Origin: Nitrospirota bacterium
GTDB taxonomy: Bacteria; Nitrospirota; Nitrospiria; Nitrospirales; UBA8639
Direction: 5' to 3'
Assembly (NCBI GenBank): GCA_003228495.1
Contig: QIDY01000086.1
Location: 1-8,243 of the forward strand
DNA length: 8,243 nucleotides
Part shown: in pieces, positions 1 to 7,555 of the stretch
How the letters are laid out: each line of letters opens with the position of its first letter
How positions within the stretch are numbered: position 1 is the first letter of the stretch
The notes under the pieces: model-generated
What the model was told of the DNA's origin: nothing
The model's database searches: none
Seen by the model: the letters and a program-made list of their open reading frames with translations, nothing else
Program-made: the position numbers and the translations under genes

Positions 1-212
1 TGAGGGGGGCCTACAAGACAAGAGCGTTGTGCGGTGGCCACATATATAATAGTACAAGAAATTCGCGAATCCTTGAGATGGCATTGAGAGTGGGTGCCAA
101 AAAGAACGTTTTTGAACCTTTTAAGCCATTATGCAGACTTACTTCACAACAGAAGGTTGAGTGAACAAACAAAGCTCGATAGACTATTCACTAATAATTG
201 TTCGATTTGATC

Positions 213-218
213 AAGAGG
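213..218 (+). promoter_or_regulatory. Ribosome binding site of the metacaspase gene
   Basis: AAGAGG lies six bases before the ATG at 225. The reading frame is open further upstream, to a TTG at 198, but that TTG has no comparable site. This motif therefore fixes the start at 225, which also gives a cleaner signal peptide. Confidence 0.6.
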
Positions 219-224
219 TTCATC

Positions 225-2495
225 ATGAAAACTCACAACAAGCTGTCCAGCTTCTTCTTGCTTCTGGTTGTCCTGGTTTTTCTGAGTCAGACCTTGTTCG
301 CGGCTCTGATTCCGGCTTTTGGGGCAACGACCAATGCTTCCGTGAAACGGGCCCTCCTTATTGGTATTGGGAAATATGAAGTGTTACCCCGCCTGCCCGG
401 GTCTAAGAACGATATCAAGTTGGTTCGACAAGTGCTCGTATCTCGCTATGGGTTTTTGGACAACAACGTGGAAATTATCCAAGACGAGGCGGCGACAAGG
501 GCGGGGGTGTTGGCTTCCTTAAAAAAGATTGTTCAAGAAGCGGGGCCCAATGATGTGGTCTACATTCATTACTCAGGGCATGGTTCGCAAGTCCAGGATT
601 TGAATGGGGACGAACCTGATGATCAATTAGATGAAACGATTGTGCCTCACGATGGTCGCACCGAAGGAGTGCCCGATATTACGGATGATGAGTTAGAAGC
701 CATCTTATCTCAACTTAAAACATCTCAGGGGGTGGTGGTTTTAGATTCCTGTCACTCCGGCACCGCGACACGAGGGTTGGAAGTGCGAGTGCGGTCCGTT
801 CCAGCCGACGATCGGGTCGCTCTTTACAAAAAAGGTGGCGTGAGGGCTCGAGCTATTGTTCCTCTCAACAAACATTCCTATGTGCTTTTTAGTGGTGCTG
901 CCTCACATGAAGAGGCGTTGGATGGTCCCGTCGACGGCCGGTATCACGGATTTTTTACTCATTCCTTGTTTAAGAGTTTGCAAGCTGCGCCTACTGGAGC
1001 CTCAACGCGTGAAATTTTTGCTGGAGCGAAAAGCGAACTCAAGCGAATCCAAAATCAGTTTGGCCGAACCAGTATGCCCGAGCCCCAATTGGAAGCGTCC
1101 AAAGCCCGGATTGAACAGCCATTCTTTGCCCGCATTGGTGAAACTCAAGCGACAGCACAAACTGATTCAGAAGCAGCACGACGATCATGGGTTACTGTTC
1201 AAGCCCAGAAAGGCGATGAGCATGTGTTGGTAAATGCCGTGGCGCTAGGAGCTGATCCCGGTTCGGTGTGGGCGATATTCCCGGATGGAGAAAGGTTATT
1301 CGACCCAGCCAAAGCCCAGGGATTTGGGGTCGTCAAATCGGTACAAGAAGGTCATGCGATTGCCAAATTTTCCGGAGATTCCCAGGGGATAACAGATAAG
1401 GGACGGGCGATCATGATTGCTCCGGCTCCCCAATCGCAACGCATTCCGGTTCGTCTTCTCAATGTACCGTCAGAACAAGCCAAAGATCTCAAGCGAGTCT
1501 TACAACATAAGTTGGGTGAAATTCAGTTTGTCGGCGCTGATCAGTTTGCCAGATTTCTCGTGGATGCCAAGGACCAGACATGGCATGTGTATAGCGCCGA
1601 TGGTGAAAAAGAAATTTTGTCCTTGCCCATTTCTGCGAATCCCAAGGCGCTTGATCCTATGGCCCAGGTGTTAGTGCAGTCCCGCAATGCGTCGCAATTG
1701 CTGGCTCTCGAGAATCCTGCCAGCCAAATCAATTTGGATGTACGTGTGGTGCAGGTGGGTCAACGAGGGATTGCAGTTGTGAGTGATAGAATGGAAGCTC
1801 CGGTGTATCGTATCCGCCGGGCTGGTGAAGCCCGGGCCTTATCAAACAGCTTGCAACTGGAAGTAACGACCGATACGGATTGTTACATTACGATTGTGGA
1901 TGTGGATGCCGAGGGCAATGTGAATGTCTTGTTTCCGAATCCGTACCAAAATCAAAATTTCTATGCTGACGGGTTTGTGCGAGCCGGCCGTTCGATTCTT
2001 TTGCCGGATTCATTAAAGGGTGGTAATCGTGCAGGCTTTCATTGGGACTACGCCAATCCTCCGGGCGTGGACACGATTCGGGTGTTTGCCAGTACTGACC
2101 GTCAACTCACCAGCCGCATTCGGCAGTCGGTGGGCTCCTCAGGGCAATCTGGATTGAACCAAGGCGTGATTGTTGGGAAACCGATGGCGCAATTGGTGAG
2201 TCTCAGGAATGAATTAATTGGCGGGATGACGCGAGGACTGATTACCGTTCCGGACGAGGCGATGGTTGAGCCTGCGGCCTATGAGAACACCCAATCTACC
2301 GAAAGGCCATATCCCGGAGATGCGATTCCGCAGTATGCGGATGCCGGTGGTGTTCAAGGTGGTGAGCAAGATTCGGGGTACGATCCTGGTGTGCCTTATG
2401 CATCTGAAACCGTAGATCCTCTTCAAGCCATGCCCGTTCAACAGACCGTTTCAGATTGGACTGCGGCCTCGGTTACTGTCTTAGTTCAACCCTAA
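225..2495 (+). CDS. Exported metacaspase-like (peptidase C14) protein with DUF4384-like domain
   Basis: A 756-residue protein that begins with a Sec-type signal peptide: a basic start (MKTHNK), then a long hydrophobic run to about residue 32. The caspase-like domain spans about 41-300. The catalytic histidine sits in HYSGHG (His119) and the cysteine in DSCHSG (Cys176). The acidic stretch NGDEPDDQLDETIVPHD after the histidine resembles the metacaspase signature. FSGAASHEEA and GFFTHSLFKSL resemble the later core strands and p10-like part. Metacaspases usually cleave after Arg or Lys, often with Ca2+ dependence; this is family knowledge and is not shown here. Residues about 310-540 match nothing I recognise. 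Residues about 540-625 (DCYITIVDVDAEGNVNVLFP and following) look like DUF4384, often joined to caspase or kinase-like modules in envelope proteins. The tail is rich in Gly, Pro, Asp and Gln. An alternative start is TTG at 198. The gene stands alone, followed by a terminator. The substrate is unknown. Confidence 0.88.
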   Translation: MKTHNKLSSFFLLLVVLVFLSQTLFAALIPAFGATTNASVKRALLIGIGKYEVLPRLPGSKNDIKLVRQVLVSRYGFLDNNVEIIQDEAATRAGVLASLKKIVQEAGPNDVVYIHYSGHGSQVQDLNGDEPDDQLDETIVPHDGRTEGVPDITDDELEAILSQLKTSQGVVVLDSCHSGTATRGLEVRVRSVPADDRVALYKKGGVRARAIVPLNKHSYVLFSGAASHEEALDGPVDGRYHGFFTHSLFKSLQAAPTGASTREIFAGAKSELKRIQNQFGRTSMPEPQLEASKARIEQPFFARIGETQATAQTDSEAARRSWVTVQAQKGDEHVLVNAVALGADPGSVWAIFPDGERLFDPAKAQGFGVVKSVQEGHAIAKFSGDSQGITDKGRAIMIAPAPQSQRIPVRLLNVPSEQAKDLKRVLQHKLGEIQFVGADQFARFLVDAKDQTWHVYSADGEKEILSLPISANPKALDPMAQVLVQSRNASQLLALENPASQINLDVRVVQVGQRGIAVVSDRMEAPVYRIRRAGEARALSNSLQLEVTTDTDCYITIVDVDAEGNVNVLFPNPYQNQNFYADGFVRAGRSILLPDSLKGGNRAGFHWDYANPPGVDTIRVFASTDRQLTSRIRQSVGSSGQSGLNQGVIVGKPMAQLVSLRNELIGGMTRGLITVPDEAMVEPAAYENTQSTERPYPGDAIPQYADAGGVQGGEQDSGYDPGVPYASETVDPLQAMPVQQTVSDWTAASVTVLVQP

Positions 2496-2505
2496 GAATT
2501 ATGGT

Positions 2506-2549
2506 AAAAAAAAAGAAGGCCCTCCAATTTCCGGATGGCCTTCTTTTTT
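2506..2549. terminator. Bidirectional factor-independent terminator
   Basis: The arms GAAGGCC (2515-2521) and GGCCTTC (2537-2543) pair perfectly. After one C/T mismatch, a further TCC/GGA stem closes a seven-base loop. Nine A residues precede the stem and six T residues follow it, so the structure ends transcripts in both directions. It lies 10 bases past the metacaspase stop and about 30 bases past the stop of the converging PLP-enzyme gene, so it probably serves both. Confidence 0.9.
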
Positions 2550-2580
2550 CCCTTCTCACCTATTAGACTTCCCTGCTTTC

Positions 2581-3654
2581 TCAAGACATATTCTGAAAAA
2601 AAGTGAGAAGAGATTTTACATCTGTTTCTGGAGTGTTAGTGGACCAAGACAGGCGAATCCCTGTTTGTTCCTGATTGTTGAGGAATTGGAATGTCTTCCA
2701 GGATATGTCGTGCGACTTGGCTTGGAGTTGTGCTTTGGTCTGCTTTCCGAGACAGGTCAATGACAAGATTCCGGGACTATGAGGCCCATCCCATTCCAAA
2801 ATTCTGAGCCCGGAAACTTTCGATAATTCCTGTCGAACTTCCGTTCGGAAGGCTTCCAGTGTAGCGATCTTGAGCTCATCCTGTTGTTTAATCAGGCAGG
2901 CTTTGGCAAAGCCGGCGATCAACCCAATGTTCTGAGTTCCTATTTCAAAGTCTGTCCAAAGGGGATCGCTGCTCTCTTGTCCCCTATCACTGCGTACTTC
3001 ACCGTATTCTGCAAATTGCTTTCCAAGAATGAGTGCTCCTGTCCCCATCGGTCCCGCGCACCATTTATGTCCGGGGAAAAAGTAGGCGTCTGGTTGCCAA
3101 TCATGAAAATTTACGGGGATATGGGCCACAGCTTGGGCGCCATCAACAATCAAAAGTGCGCGATATTTCTGAGTAAGTTGATAGAGGCGTTCAATGGGGA
3201 AAATGCGTCCATCGATATGTGAGACATGACTGATGACGATTGCTCGAACCTGTGTGGACGCTAGAATATGTTCAATCTCAGCTTCCAATTCAGTGGGGGA
3301 TTTCGGGTCAAGGGTACGTACCTGAACACCGCGAGTGTGTAATCCCAAGATTTCTTTACGCACTGTAGAGTTTTCATGGGTTGTGGTGAGGACGTGGTCT
3401 CCGGGTTTCCAATGGATGCGAGATAAAACGAGCCAACTGGCGGTGGTGGCATTCGGTACAAAGGCAATGTGTCGTGCATCTGCTATATGTAACCATTGAG
3501 CCAGTTGTCGGCGGCAGCCTTGTGTGGTTTTTCGATAATAGTGAATACCCTCTTCAGAATAGAGGAGTTGGCTAAATTGTTCGAGGGTGGTCGCGACCTC
3601 TTGCTGCACGACCTGATTGAATGGGGAAAGCCCCGCGATGTTAAAGTAGATCAT
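2581..3654 (-). CDS. Class V PLP-dependent enzyme, candidate EgtE-type C-S lyase
   Basis: A 357-residue protein of the class V aminotransferase / cysteine desulfurase fold (fold type I, cytoplasmic). VDGAQA carries the Asp that contacts the PLP ring nitrogen (Asp171). GHKW carries the Schiff-base lysine (Lys197). NATTA near residue 68 fits the phosphate-binding turn, and EIGTQN near 237 fits the conserved late motif. The mobile loop with the catalytic Cys of cysteine desulfurases is not evident; the C-terminal strand reads GIRLSWSTNTPETD instead. This favours a lyase or epimerase-like member. It lies 70 bases downstream of egtD on the same strand, so a role as EgtE, cleaving hercynylcysteine sulfoxide to ergothioneine, is inferred from context and not proven by motif. 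An isopenicillin-N-epimerase-like or other PLP lyase role remains possible. The ATG at 3654 is chosen because the protein then starts MIYFN, as relatives do. A TTG at 3672 would add six residues; neither start has a strong ribosome site. Confidence 0.8.
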   Translation of the reverse strand: MIYFNIAGLSPFNQVVQQEVATTLEQFSQLLYSEEGIHYYRKTTQGCRRQLAQWLHIADARHIAFVPNATTASWLVLSRIHWKPGDHVLTTTHENSTVRKEILGLHTRGVQVRTLDPKSPTELEAEIEHILASTQVRAIVISHVSHIDGRIFPIERLYQLTQKYRALLIVDGAQAVAHIPVNFHDWQPDAYFFPGHKWCAGPMGTGALILGKQFAEYGEVRSDRGQESSDPLWTDFEIGTQNIGLIAGFAKACLIKQQDELKIATLEAFRTEVRQELSKVSGLRILEWDGPHSPGILSLTCLGKQTKAQLQAKSHDISWKTFQFLNNQEQTGIRLSWSTNTPETDVKSLLTFFQNMS

Positions 3655-3724
3655 CGATGTTCTTGTTTTCAAGAAAAGATAATCGCCACCAGAGAAAAGC
3701 GGGGCGAAAGGGATTGTTTGTAGG

Positions 3725-4708
3725 TTATGGTTTTCGGGCTAACGCGAGGCCGATGAGTTGGTCCCGGTCGGTGTACCATTTGACTAACTCAAAGCCCGAT
3801 GTGGCCAGAAGGTTTTCTGCCAGGGGACGGTCATATTTTGTGCTGAGTTCGGTGCGAATCTCTTCGTTTTTTTTGATCGCCACGGAAAGGGCAAGATCTG
3901 GAATATTTATGGTTTGATCTTGAGAAGATCGCAGCCACATTTCAATACGATGGGCGTCCGGATTGTAACGCGCCACATGGTCAAAATTATCTGAATCGCA
4001 TTGGGCCCCTAGTTGGTTACGAAGGACTCGGAGAATGTTCTTGTTGAATTTTGCCGTGATGCCTTGTTGATCATTATAGGCAGCTTCCAAACGTCTGGGG
4101 TCGGTAATGAGTTGGAGGCCTAATAAGAAAAAATCTTCCGAAGCCATTTCAGCATTCACTGTCGTGAGAAATTCTTCCGCTGGTATGGTTGGAAGATTGC
4201 CGATTGTGCCGCCGAGAATGACCACAAGACGCTTCCCGCCTTCTGGAATATGTTCCAGGTGTACAAGGAAATCCCCGACAACGCCATGGATCTGAATTCC
4301 GGGGTATTCCTGTGCCAGTTCTTCGGAGACGCGCCGGACAATACTTTCATCCACATCGAATGGAACGAAATAGCGTAATTGGTCTGCGCGTTCCATTGCA
4401 TCCAACAACATGCGGGTTTTGGTCGCGGCGCCCGAACCTAATTCGACCAATTCCTCGGCACCGCTGAGCGCGATGATTTCATCCGCCCAGGTGGCGAGCA
4501 ATTTGTGTTCGGTCCGCGTTTGATAATATTCAGGCAACTCACAAATTTGCTCGAAGAGGGTAGACCCGCGCTCATCGTAAAATAATTTGGAAGGCAAGGT
4601 TCTTGGATTCCCTAGGAGGCCTGTCTTCACGATATTGCGAAGTGTGTCGGGATCTTCTCGGGTGATAGGTGCGTCAATCGTAATCGATGCCTCAGTTCTT
4701 GAGTCCAT
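3725..4708 (-). CDS. egtD: L-histidine N-alpha-methyltransferase EgtD
   Basis: EgtD trimethylates histidine with three S-adenosylmethionine to give hercynine, the first committed step of ergothioneine synthesis. At 327 residues it matches the usual family length (about 320). Diagnostic motifs are in the expected order: YYQTRTEH (61-68), ELGSGAATKTR for SAM binding (89-99), PFDVDES (116-122), VVGDF (143-147) and GGTIGNL (166-172). Then come FNKN (221-224), DHVARYN near 243, IEMWLR (255-260) and RTELSTKYD (285-293). IEMWL and the Glu of TELSTK correspond to positions reported to hold the histidine substrate in mycobacterial EgtD; I recall this from the family and did not align it. The start at 4708 is well supported by GGGAGGAG at 4719-4712. 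The gene is transcribed toward the PLP enzyme with a 70-base gap and no terminator visible between them, so an operon is likely. A candidate promoter lies at 4890-4918, giving a leader of about 175 bases. Confidence 0.95.
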   Translation of the reverse strand: MDSRTEASITIDAPITREDPDTLRNIVKTGLLGNPRTLPSKLFYDERGSTLFEQICELPEYYQTRTEHKLLATWADEIIALSGAEELVELGSGAATKTRMLLDAMERADQLRYFVPFDVDESIVRRVSEELAQEYPGIQIHGVVGDFLVHLEHIPEGGKRLVVILGGTIGNLPTIPAEEFLTTVNAEMASEDFFLLGLQLITDPRRLEAAYNDQQGITAKFNKNILRVLRNQLGAQCDSDNFDHVARYNPDAHRIEMWLRSSQDQTINIPDLALSVAIKKNEEIRTELSTKYDRPLAENLLATSGFELVKWYTDRDQLIGLALARKP

Positions 4709-4889
4709 TCACTCCTCCCTGGTTCCAGAACGTACAAACAGTGTTGAATGAATAAATCTATCGCTGGGTTGTGATGAACGTGTCAGCTAACTTCAAAAAA
4801 AGGAATAACGGCATTCGACTTGAGAAGGGAAAAGGTGCAACAAAACGGATGGCGAGAACAAAAATATGAGGTATCCAAAAATTTAAAAC

Positions 4890-4918
4890 ACTATACCGAT
4901 CATCACTCATTGATGCAA
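4890..4918 (-). promoter_or_regulatory. Candidate sigma-70 promoter of egtD
   Basis: On the minus strand TTGCAT (4918-4913) is followed after 17 bases by TATAGT (4895-4890). The ten bases TCGGTATAGT at the -10 recur on the plus strand upstream of the egtB-like gene (7735-7744). The promoter would give a leader of about 175 bases before egtD. Its -35 lies in the loop of an inverted repeat (4897-4941) that also covers its spacer. Confidence 0.4.
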
Positions 4919-4941
4919 CTAATGGGTGAGTGATGCTATCG
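4897..4941. promoter_or_regulatory. Inverted repeat across the egtD promoter, operator-like
   Basis: CATCACTCA (4901-4909) and TGAGTGATG (4927-4935) are perfect inverted arms. An outer CGAT/ATCG pair (4897-4900, 4938-4941) extends them, with two unpaired bases at 4936-4937. The loop is 17 bases and contains the candidate egtD -35. No tight T-run follows either side directly, so this looks more like a repressor or activator site than a classical terminator. A role in ending the transporter transcript, which stops at 4989 on the same strand, cannot be excluded. The rest of the 280-base gap between the transporter and egtD is AT-rich with no convincing gene. Confidence 0.4.
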
Positions 4942-4988
4942 ATTAGACAGAATGAACGAAACGGGACAGGGAATAGGTAGTCCTTGAT

Positions 4989-6602
4989 TTATTGGGAGGT
5001 TTCCAAGCCTCGTGGTCGTAGGAGTCGTTCAATCCACCCCAACAGGCTATCGACAACAAGAGCCAGAATGGTGGCAGGTAAGGCTCCCGAAAGAATAAGA
5101 TGCACATCCGCTAATTGTAGCCCTGCAACAATTGGCACCCCTAATCCTCCGGCTCCGATAAAGGCCGCGAGAGTTGCGGTACCCACGGTCCAAATTGCGG
5201 ACGTCCGGATGCCGGCCATGATCGTGGGAGCCGCCAGTGGGAGGCGAACAGATCGAAGGATTTGCCATTCGGTCATTCCGAGTGCCCGACCGGTTTCGAC
5301 CACGCTTGGCGCGGCATCGCGCAATCCTGAAAAGGTATTGCGCAAAATGGGATACAGAGAATAAATCCACAGAGCCATGATGGCCGGGAGCACCCCTACG
5401 CCAAAGAGCGGAATCATAAATGCCAGCAATGCGATCGAGGGAATGGTTTGCGACATGCCGATGGCACGGATTATGGCTTCCGCGCCCTTTCGCCAGCGCT
5501 CAAGTATGAAGGCTAGTGGAATGGCCAACATAATGCCCAGTAGTAAACCCGTGCCGGCCAGCCCCAAATGTTCTCCGGTCCGAACCATCAACGTTGCTCG
5601 TCGCTCCCACATATAGGATACGAAAGACGTCGATTCTTTTAATGTTGCTGTGGCTGGTTGGTGTTCTTCTTTGACCAGGTGGAGATCCCGTAATGCGTCA
5701 TAGGCAACTTGGGATATCGCTTCGCCTTGTTCTTGAATGCGAAGATTTAATTCACGCATGCGTGCAGGGCTGAGGGCATTGGTTAGTAAGCTGAGTACCT
5801 GTCCCAGTTGAGGATGCCGTTCCAGGGTTGCTCCTCGCACAAGAGCGGTGGCGTCATAAGGCGGGAAGAATTGGCGGTCATCTTCCAATACCACAAAGTC
5901 GTACACTGCTAAACGGCCATCGGTGGTATACACATCCAATAGGTCCACATCCCCTTTGTTCGTGGCTTGATATTTTAGCGATTGTTGCATGCCGACCACT
6001 TCGCGAAATTGCAGACCATACAATTTTTTGAGTCCTGGCAGGCCATCTGCACGTTGGATGAACTCATAACCAAATGCGGCTTTCAACGTGGGCGCAACCT
6101 TAACCAAGTCAGACACGGTCCGGAGTCCCAGAGCTTGTGCACGATCACGGCGAAGCGCAAGCGCATAGGAATTTTCAAACCCCAGTGGCGCCAGCCACCA
6201 GAGATCCCATCGCTTACGAAATTCTGTACGCACGTGGTTTAAGACGGCTGCCGGATCGCGCATCGGTTGTTCGCCAAGAATGGTTACGAGCCCTGTTCCC
6301 GTGTACTCGGGATACAGGTCTATTCCCCCCGTCTTTAACGCTTCAAAGCAGACTTGCGTTCCGGCAAGTCCGAGGCGTCGTTCCACTTGTAATGTTGTTT
6401 GGGCTTCAATCAGTTGCGCAAACATTTCTGCGAGGAGTCGGTTCTCCAGGAAATTTTTAGAGCCCACGACGATGGTCGTATTGGGGGAAGCCAGAAGCGG
6501 ACTTACCCAGATCAAGAACACCAATACTCTCAGGAGGCTTCGCCCTAATAATCCTACGTGCGTTGCTCGAACGTTATGTGTGTAAGAAAGCCAGCGTTTC
6601 AT
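4989..6602 (-). CDS. ABC importer fusion: substrate-binding domain plus permease (OpuC/EgtU class)
   Basis: A 537-residue single-chain protein. Residues 1-40 form a signal peptide (KRWLSYTHNVR, then a hydrophobic run ending PLLAS). Residues about 42-310 are a quaternary-amine-type binding domain, with GSKNF, GLAGTQVCFEALKTG, DLYPEYTGTGL, PLGFENSYALA, VYTTDGRL and FPPYDATALV. Several Tyr residues suit an aromatic cage for a trimethylammonium group. Residues about 345-525 form a BPD-type permease with about five membrane spans and an EAA-type loop (RALGMTEWQILRSVRLP). With the binding domain outside, five spans place this loop in the cytoplasm, where it should meet the ATPase. Known osmoprotectant (OpuC, ProWX) and ergothioneine (EgtU) importers are relatives. 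EgtU has the permease first, so the order here is reversed. Position between egtD and an egtB-like gene suggests ergothioneine, hercynine or a similar betaine as ligand; glycine betaine or choline remain possible. The start is uncertain: ATG 6602 fits the signal peptide, TTG 6659 and ATG 6650 are open, and none has a clear ribosome site. Confidence 0.88.
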   Translation of the reverse strand: MKRWLSYTHNVRATHVGLLGRSLLRVLVFLIWVSPLLASPNTTIVVGSKNFLENRLLAEMFAQLIEAQTTLQVERRLGLAGTQVCFEALKTGGIDLYPEYTGTGLVTILGEQPMRDPAAVLNHVRTEFRKRWDLWWLAPLGFENSYALALRRDRAQALGLRTVSDLVKVAPTLKAAFGYEFIQRADGLPGLKKLYGLQFREVVGMQQSLKYQATNKGDVDLLDVYTTDGRLAVYDFVVLEDDRQFFPPYDATALVRGATLERHPQLGQVLSLLTNALSPARMRELNLRIQEQGEAISQVAYDALRDLHLVKEEHQPATATLKESTSFVSYMWERRATLMVRTGEHLGLAGTGLLLGIMLAIPLAFILERWRKGAEAIIRAIGMSQTIPSIALLAFMIPLFGVGVLPAIMALWIYSLYPILRNTFSGLRDAAPSVVETGRALGMTEWQILRSVRLPLAAPTIMAGIRTSAIWTVGTATLAAFIGAGGLGVPIVAGLQLADVHLILSGALPATILALVVDSLLGWIERLLRPRGLETSQ

Positions 6603-6691
6603 GTGGATGTGGTCATGCTGAGGGCTTGAGAGAAAATACCTTGAGCACATTCGCAACAAGATTTGGGGCAGATTTGGACGGAACGATTGAG

Positions 6692-6730
6692 AAAAACCTG
6701 AGGCATAGCAGAGCTATGGTGAGGATTTTT
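6692..6730. repeat. Intercistronic hairpin bracketed by 8-bp direct repeats
   Basis: AAAAACCT (6692-6699) pairs with AGG-A-TTTTT (6722-6730, one A bulged). CATAGC (6704-6709) pairs with GCTATG (6713-6718) around an AGA loop, with a small internal loop of GAGG against GTG. The direct repeat CGATTGAG abuts both ends exactly (6684-6691 and 6731-6738). The hairpin has a T-run on either strand, so it could weaken read-through from the ATPase gene into the permease gene. The flanking repeats also recall a target-site duplication. Confidence 0.5.
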
Positions 6731-6782
6731 CGATTGAGGCGCATTCAAAGATGGTCCGAATATTGACTGCGACATGTCCAAG

Positions 6783-7535
6783 TTATTTTCTCTCAAGCCC
6801 TAAGTGATGCTGGACAAGCGAGGCCACATAGGGTGTGGCCGGTGTGTCAATGAGTGCCTGTGAGGTTCCTATTTGATGAATGCGCCCGTCTTTCAGCACT
6901 GTGATGCGATCACCGAGGCGAAAGGCTTCCGATATGTCATGGGTAATCAGGACCATGGTTTTGTGGAGCTGTGTTTTTAGGGAAAGAAATTGTTCCTGTA
7001 ATTCATGCCGAGTGAGGGGATCCAAGGCGCTAAAGGGTTCATCAAGCAAGACAATAGCGGGATCAGCCGCCAACGCCCTGGCGACCGCCACTCGTTGGCG
7101 TTGTCCGCCGGATAATTCGATGGGGTAACGATCCGCGACCTGTGCCGGATCTAAATTGACAAGCGTCAATAAGGTGTTGAGTCGATCACGTTGTTGGTCG
7201 GTGGTCCAGCCTAGCAATTGCGGCACCAAGCACACGTTGTGTCGAATCGTCCAGTGCGGAAACAGATCTCCATCTTGAGGGACGTAGCCCAGTCGTCGAC
7301 GAAGGGTAATGGGGTCTTGAGTTTTTGCGGGACGATCTTGAATGAGTATGGTGCCGGATGACGGCTCAACAAGCCGATTCAATAATCGCAAGAGCGTGGT
7401 TTTGCCTGACCCACTTTCCCCGATCAATGCCATGGTTTCTCCCTTCTGCACTCTCCAGTCAATGTCCTGAAGAGCACACGTGCCATCGGGAAATTGTTTG
7501 CTGATCTGGCGCGCTTCAAGTTCCCAAGTGCTCAT
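6783..7535 (-). CDS. ABC transporter ATPase, quaternary-amine/ergothioneine importer class
   Basis: A 250-residue cytoplasmic ATPase that would power the importer encoded downstream. Visible motifs: Walker A GESGSGKT (39-46), Q-loop YVPQDGD (Gln87), signature LSGGQ (141-145), Walker B IVLLDE (161-166), D-loop SALD (169-172) and switch histidine in THD (His199). GDLFPHWTIRHN after the Q-loop is typical of the ProV/OpuCA/EgtV branch. The chain ends soon after the nucleotide-binding domain, so the C-terminal CBS pair found in some relatives is absent. The start ATG 7535 has GGAAAG six bases upstream. The permease fusion follows on the same strand, but about 180 bases lie between the two genes if the permease starts at 6602. 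A hairpin lies in that gap, so the coupling is looser than a tight operon. The ligand cannot be read from this subunit. Confidence 0.92.
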   Translation of the reverse strand: MSTWELEARQISKQFPDGTCALQDIDWRVQKGETMALIGESGSGKTTLLRLLNRLVEPSSGTILIQDRPAKTQDPITLRRRLGYVPQDGDLFPHWTIRHNVCLVPQLLGWTTDQQRDRLNTLLTLVNLDPAQVADRYPIELSGGQRQRVAVARALAADPAIVLLDEPFSALDPLTRHELQEQFLSLKTQLHKTMVLITHDISEAFRLGDRITVLKDGRIHQIGTSQALIDTPATPYVASLVQHHLGLERK

Positions 7536-7555
7536 GAAAAACTTTCCATATCTGA

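Noticed and set aside
27..50. TATAAT at 45-50 as a promoter for the metacaspase gene
   Set aside because: The -10 is perfect, but no acceptable -35 lies 16-18 bases upstream; the nearest, TTGTGC, is only 12 bases away.
61..70. Perfect 10-bp palindrome ATTCGCGAAT upstream of the metacaspase gene
   Set aside because: It is short, not repeated elsewhere as far as I can see, and not placed against a convincing promoter.
108..117. GTTTTTGAAC shared with the egtB upstream region (7706-7715)
   Set aside because: Several shared 10-mers are expected by chance in 8 kb, and the two copies do not hold matching promoter positions.
856..1233. 125-codon plus-strand frame inside the metacaspase gene
   Set aside because: It is a shifted-frame shadow of a gene with strong motif support.
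4758..4814. Possible 18-codon leader peptide upstream of egtD (minus strand)
   Set aside because: It starts with ATG and ends in TAG but has no clear ribosome site and no regulatory run of a single amino acid.
4984..5364. 126-codon plus-strand frame opposite the permease domain
   Set aside because: Its Arg/Pro/Ala-rich product is typical of an antisense shadow of a permease; the minus-strand frame has the EAA loop and membrane spans.
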